Shown here: positions 5,885-9,285 of the stretch, in pieces
Layout: the number at the start of each line of letters is the position of its first letter
Position numbering within the stretch: position 1 is the first letter of the stretch
Assembly (NCBI GenBank): GCA_903858975.1
Contig: CAIOKW010000186.1
Location: 1-9,285 of the forward strand
Length of the DNA: 9,285 bases
Direction: 5' to 3'
Source: Oligoflexia bacterium
GTDB taxonomy: Bacteria; Bdellovibrionota; UBA1018; CAIMNF01
Program-made: the position numbers and the translations under genes
Notes under the pieces: generated by a model
What the model saw: only the letters and a program-made list of their open reading frames with translations
Databases searched by the model: none
Told to the model about the DNA's origin: nothing

Positions 5885-7398
5885 GCCTCGATATCGAAAA
5901 ATACGAAAAAATACTACGAAGACTTCCAAAACCGATCCTTCGATGGGTTGAAAAACGACTCAAAAAGATTCCTAAGTTTAGGGCGATGATCGAGGCTGAG
6001 GATGAGAAGTTGAGAGAGACTCTTGATCATTCTCTGAAGCCGTATCGCGAGGTTTTTAGCCGTAATTTTGAAATTCCAAAAGAGGGTATTTCAAAGGATC
6101 AGATCTTGAGCGACATGAAGAAAATGAATGAACTTGAAACGCCTCGCTGGCAACAAGGCTATGTTTCTGGAGGAATCTATCATGGGGATCCATCCCACAT
6201 CGACTTCTTAAATGAAGTCTACACCCTTCACTCTCAAAGCAATCCTCTTCACAGCGATCTTTTTCCCAGTGCCACTAAATTTGAAGCAGAGATCGTCTCG
6301 ATGGTCGCTGGAATACTCGGTAAAGGTCAGGCGCTCGATACAGACAAAGTTTGTGGAACGGTGACTTCAGGGGGTACTGAAAGCATCTTACTTGCCATGA
6401 AAACCTATCGCGACCATGCGAGAATGAAACGTGGAATTACACGGCCTGAAATCATTGCAGCGACGACCGCACATGTGGCCTTTGATAAGGCTGCCGACTT
6501 TTTCGGACTAAAACTCGTGAAAATCCCCCTTGGGGCTGATTACAAAATGAATGTGGCCATCGCAAAAAAAGCAGTCAATCGAAACACGATTGCGATTGTG
6601 GCCTCAGCTCCTGCATTTCCTCATGGAGTGATTGATCCGATCGAAAGCCTGTCTGCGATTGCTTTAGAAAAGGGAATTGGACTCCATGTCGATTGCTGCT
6701 TGGGCGGTTTTGTTCTCCCTTTCGCCGAAAAGCTGGGTGCTCCCGTTCCTCCATTTGATTTTAGACTGAAAGGCGTAACCTCGATCTCGATTGATACTCA
6801 CAAATACGGTTACGCGGCAAAAGGCACCTCCGTTTGTTTATATCGGAACGAAGAACTCCGCCATCACCAGTTCTTCACCGCTACGGATTGGCCAGGGGGC
6901 TTATATTTTTCCCCTACTCTTGCGGGAAGTAGGCCAGGAGCTCTGAGCGCTGCTTGCTGGGCGAGTCTGATGGCTACCGGAGAAAAAGGCTATCTCGAGG
7001 CGACCCAAGCCATCTTAAATACCGCTGAAAAGATCAAATCGGGTATCCGAAGTATTCCAGAACTCAAGATTTTGGGAGAGCCCCTATGGATTATTGCCTT
7101 TGCATCAGACACCCTCAATATTTATGAGGTGCTAGACCAAATGACGAAGCGGCAATGGAATCTGAATGGACTCCACCACCCTGAAAGCGTTCATATCGCC
7201 TTAACACTCAGACACACACAGCCGGGTATTGCAGAAAAGTTTCTCGCCGACTTGAAAGAGAGTATCGAGGCGGTCAAGGCAAATCCGGGCCTCACCAATG
7301 GAATGGCTCCGGTTTACGGCATGGCATCCAGCCTTCCGTTTCGGGGTCTAGTGAGTGATTTGCTCAAAAAAACCTTAGACGCAATCTACCGAGTATAG
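5881..7398 (+). CDS. Sphingosine-1-phosphate lyase (PLP-dependent)
   Basis: 505-residue PLP enzyme of the group II decarboxylase fold that closely resembles eukaryotic sphingosine-1-phosphate lyases as I remember them. Such lyases split a phosphorylated sphingoid base into phosphoethanolamine and a long-chain aldehyde. Visible motifs: V-T-S-G-G-T-E-S (161-168, cofactor phosphate), His198 in T-A-H-V-A-F (likely stacking on PLP), F-P-H-G-V-I-D-P (246-253), H-V-D (269-271, Asp to pyridine nitrogen), and D-T-H-K-Y-G-Y-A with Lys308 as Schiff-base lysine. Lys314, six residues on, matches a second functionally important lysine of bacterial lyases. A-G-S-R-P-G (348-353) is also a family hallmark. 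The N-terminus is charged and probably helical (1-60), with no membrane anchor, unlike the human enzyme, so the protein should be cytoplasmic or peripheral. AAGGAA (5870-5875) is a good ribosome binding site five bases before the ATG. It overlaps the kinase by four bases and ends one base before the ceramidase. Confidence 0.93.
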   Translation: MSLDIEKYEKILRRLPKPILRWVEKRLKKIPKFRAMIEAEDEKLRETLDHSLKPYREVFSRNFEIPKEGISKDQILSDMKKMNELETPRWQQGYVSGGIYHGDPSHIDFLNEVYTLHSQSNPLHSDLFPSATKFEAEIVSMVAGILGKGQALDTDKVCGTVTSGGTESILLAMKTYRDHARMKRGITRPEIIAATTAHVAFDKAADFFGLKLVKIPLGADYKMNVAIAKKAVNRNTIAIVASAPAFPHGVIDPIESLSAIALEKGIGLHVDCCLGGFVLPFAEKLGAPVPPFDFRLKGVTSISIDTHKYGYAAKGTSVCLYRNEELRHHQFFTATDWPGGLYFSPTLAGSRPGALSAACWASLMATGEKGYLEATQAILNTAEKIKSGIRSIPELKILGEPLWIIAFASDTLNIYEVLDQMTKRQWNLNGLHHPESVHIALTLRHTQPGIAEKFLADLKESIEAVKANPGLTNGMAPVYGMASSLPFRGLVSDLLKKTLDAIYRV

Positions 7399-7399
7399 A

Positions 7400-9124
7400 A
7401 TGAAAATCGGCGCTTCAAAAATCAGTATTACTCCGAACGTTGAGCATACGCCCCGTACACTTTTGGGCTATGGTGACTTCAAACACATTGCCACACGAGT
7501 TGAAAAGCCAATCTATGCACGGGCGATCGCTCTTGAATCGAAAGATGGAAAACGCATCATTTTTTTATGCGTCGAAATCTGTTTTGTCAGCGAGTCACTC
7601 GGTAGAGGTATCAAGAAAGTTTTACGGGAGAGACACTCGGACCTTAGCTTAGATGAAGCAGAACTGGTCATGACAGCGACTCACACCCACAATGCGCCCG
7701 GTGGATACTGTCATTCAATGCTGTTTAATTTCCCGTCCTATGGCTATCATCCTGAAGTTTTTGATTTGTATGTCGAAGGATCAGTCAAAGCCATCCTTCA
7801 GGCTTGGGAACGAAGAGAAGAAGGGCAGCTCTACTTCCAGAGGGGTGATATTCCACTCACTGAACCGGTGGCTTTTAATCGCAGTATTGATTCTTGGAAT
7901 CAAAATCCCGATGTGACCCCATTCTCTTTTCATGAGAGAGACCGCGCGCTTTATCGAAATATGGATGTGCTCTTTGCGAAGTCATTCAGCGGAAAACCTC
8001 TTGGGCTCATTTCTTGGTTTGCAGTTCATTGCACAAGTATTCATCGGGATTTAATGGCCATCCACTCCGATAATAAAGGAATTGCTTCCCTGCTTACTGA
8101 GGAATTTTTTCATCAACAGGGGGCTGAGCACGGTGTTGCCATTTTCACTCAGGGTGCTGCAGGAGATGTCAGTCCTAATTTCAAGAAGTACTGGTTTAAG
8201 CGAGAAACTCGCGGCGCGTATCGCGATGACCTAAAAAGCTGTGATCTCAATGGGAAGATCCAATCTGACTTTGCGATTCAACTGGCGATGAATTCAAAGC
8301 CACTGGAATCTGAAACCATTGACTCGGTGTTGACCTATCATGATATGACCCAAACACCCATCCCACCCGAATGGGTGAACGGCCAAACCGGTCTCCATAC
8401 GGGTCCTGCTGAACTGGGATGTCCTTTCATGGCGGGCACAGCAGAGGGAACTGCAACCTCGATCTATTTTGCAAGATTCATGGAAGTCGCTTTGAGAGTG
8501 GTCTATTTCTTAAAGGGCCGGAAATATGGCAGCGGAGCTCAGGGAAACAAGGCTCCCTGCATTGAGCTCACTCAAGGTCGAGTCTTTGGTGAATCAAGAC
8601 CGGAAGACCTCCCGGTGCCGGGCTTTATTGATCCATCCATCCAAGTGCTTCGATTCTGGTCCAGGATTCGAGTCTTCAAAGATGAACCGATGTCCCCCTA
8701 CATTATGCCGATTCAACTTATTCGAATCGGGGAACTCGGATTTGCTTCCCTACCCGGAGAATTCACCACTCAGGCCGGTGTCCGCTTACGATCAATGCTA
8801 GCGCCTCTGCTTTCACCTCTGGGTGTGCGCCATATCATCACCAACGGATACGCAAACTCTTATGCTGGCTACGTAACCACTGAAGAAGAATATCAACTCC
8901 AAAAATATGAGGGCTCCATGACTCACTTTGGAAGGTATACCTTGCTTGGCTACATGGCTGTATTCCGGCAACTTGCTGAACGTTGGACAGGAAAGCCGCT
9001 CAGCGCTCCTGTGATCCCCGACTCTTCGCCTCCGGAAGACAAATCCGCCTCATATTTAAAAAAAATCAGCGCACGCCTCTTCCATAATCGCAAAAATAAA
9101 AATCTCATGGATGAGTTTATCTAA
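7400..9124 (+). CDS. Neutral/alkaline ceramidase without signal peptide or C-terminal domain
   Basis: 574-residue protein of the neutral/alkaline non-lysosomal ceramidase family, zinc amidases that hydrolyse ceramide to a sphingoid base and a fatty acid. The active-site residues of the Pseudomonas enzyme all have counterparts: His95 and His97 in T-H-T-H, His210 in W-F-A-V-H, Ser258 in G-D-V-S-P-N (nucleophile), Glu454 in P-G-E-F-T-T and Tyr491 in A-G-Y-V-T-T (zinc ligands). S-D-N-K-G (223-227) is also conserved. Unusual points: the usual H-G-T-S is H-C-T-S here (Cys211); about 40 extra residues lie near 385-430; and after the catalytic domain ends near 527 only a short tail remains, Pro/Ser-rich then basic, instead of the usual C-terminal domain. 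There is no signal peptide, although bacterial relatives are commonly secreted, and the ATG lies one base after the lyase stop, leaving no room for a longer N-terminus. Only a weak GAG (7391-7393) serves as ribosome binding site, so translation is probably coupled to the lyase. Confidence 0.9.
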   Translation: MKIGASKISITPNVEHTPRTLLGYGDFKHIATRVEKPIYARAIALESKDGKRIIFLCVEICFVSESLGRGIKKVLRERHSDLSLDEAELVMTATHTHNAPGGYCHSMLFNFPSYGYHPEVFDLYVEGSVKAILQAWERREEGQLYFQRGDIPLTEPVAFNRSIDSWNQNPDVTPFSFHERDRALYRNMDVLFAKSFSGKPLGLISWFAVHCTSIHRDLMAIHSDNKGIASLLTEEFFHQQGAEHGVAIFTQGAAGDVSPNFKKYWFKRETRGAYRDDLKSCDLNGKIQSDFAIQLAMNSKPLESETIDSVLTYHDMTQTPIPPEWVNGQTGLHTGPAELGCPFMAGTAEGTATSIYFARFMEVALRVVYFLKGRKYGSGAQGNKAPCIELTQGRVFGESRPEDLPVPGFIDPSIQVLRFWSRIRVFKDEPMSPYIMPIQLIRIGELGFASLPGEFTTQAGVRLRSMLAPLLSPLGVRHIITNGYANSYAGYVTTEEEYQLQKYEGSMTHFGRYTLLGYMAVFRQLAERWTGKPLSAPVIPDSSPPEDKSASYLKKISARLFHNRKNKNLMDEFI

Positions 9125-9285
9125 AATAACGAACCGTGATGCCCTGAAGCTCACCCGCTCCACCCTGAACATCCAGAATCAAACCTGCACTTGATTTCAG
9201 CTGTTCAGAGATTTGATACATAGGATAGATGAATTCTCCTGAAGCTCCCGCTGCCGGGCCTCGAGGCCTAGAGCATTTCTTCGCC
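9117..9285 (-). CDS. C-terminal end of a convergent minus-strand protein (partial)
   Basis: A minus-strand frame is open from the window edge to a TAA at 9119-9117, giving 55 C-terminal residues. The first part is Gly/Ala/Pro-rich with basic residues, like a linker. The last 38 read as a compact folded end, with Y-P-M-Y-Q-I-S-E-Q-L-K-S-S, L-I-L-D-V-Q-G-G and a final T-V-R-Y-F-R, perhaps strands of a beta sandwich. I do not recognise the family. Support comes from the uninterrupted frame and the protein-like C-terminus; the other minus-strand frame I checked has a stop soon after the edge. It converges on the ceramidase gene and overlaps its end by 8 nt (9117-9124). Start and length lie outside the window. 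Confidence 0.5.
   Translation of the reverse strand, partial: AKKCSRPRGPAAGASGEFIYPMYQISEQLKSSAGLILDVQGGAGELQGITVRYFR

Noticed and set aside
8526..8801. Plus-strand frame of 91 codons inside the ceramidase gene
   Set aside because: It is an out-of-frame reading of conserved ceramidase sequence that includes the zinc-ligand Glu motif; no independent support.
9257..9268. 12-bp perfect palindrome GGCCTCGAGGCC
   Set aside because: It lies in the GC-rich linker part of the partial minus-strand gene, is a single copy and has no neighbouring regulatory context; probably chance.

Overview
The window is a gene-dense stretch of a Gram-negative bacterial chromosome with moderate GC, around one half by eye. 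A lipoprotein with a lipobox, a TolC-like outer-membrane factor and a probable beta-barrel protein show a cell with an outer membrane. No gene fixes the taxon. A Bdellovibrionota/Oligoflexia- or deltaproteobacteria-like organism would fit the sphingolipid genes and the unrecognised envelope proteins, but this is only a guess. There are seven complete plus-strand genes and the C-terminal end of an eighth gene on the minus strand. No rRNA, tRNA, insertion sequence or CRISPR array was found.

Positions 1-130 form an upstream regulatory region with an 11-bp-arm inverted repeat and a candidate promoter. It leads into a tightly coupled three-gene envelope operon (131-3062): a two-domain lipoprotein, a secreted beta-rich protein and a divergent TolC-family protein. 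Both junctions are ATGA stop/start overlaps. Next is a zinc-dependent, probably NADPH-using alcohol/aldehyde dehydrogenase (3117-4160), closed by a clear intrinsic terminator whose loop contains the stop codon.

The most interesting part is 4298-9124, a compact operon of an FGGY-family kinase, a sphingosine-1-phosphate lyase and a neutral/alkaline ceramidase, joined by a 4-nt overlap and a 1-nt gap. In order of chemistry: the ceramidase would free a sphingoid base from ceramide, a kinase must phosphorylate it, and the lyase would split the phosphorylated base into phosphoethanolamine and a long-chain aldehyde. The neighbouring dehydrogenase could reduce that aldehyde. The usual lipid-kinase-family sphingosine kinase is not in the window; a sugar-kinase-family protein stands in that slot. 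The ceramidase has no signal peptide and no room for the usual C-terminal domain, so the whole route may be cytoplasmic. The ceramidase gene runs convergently into the partial minus-strand gene with an 8-nt overlap.

The genes that begin transcription units (131, 3117, 4298) have no evident Shine-Dalgarno sequence and have -10-like hexamers very close to their ATG, whereas the genes inside operons mostly have good ribosome binding sites. This suggests leaderless or near-leaderless transcripts.
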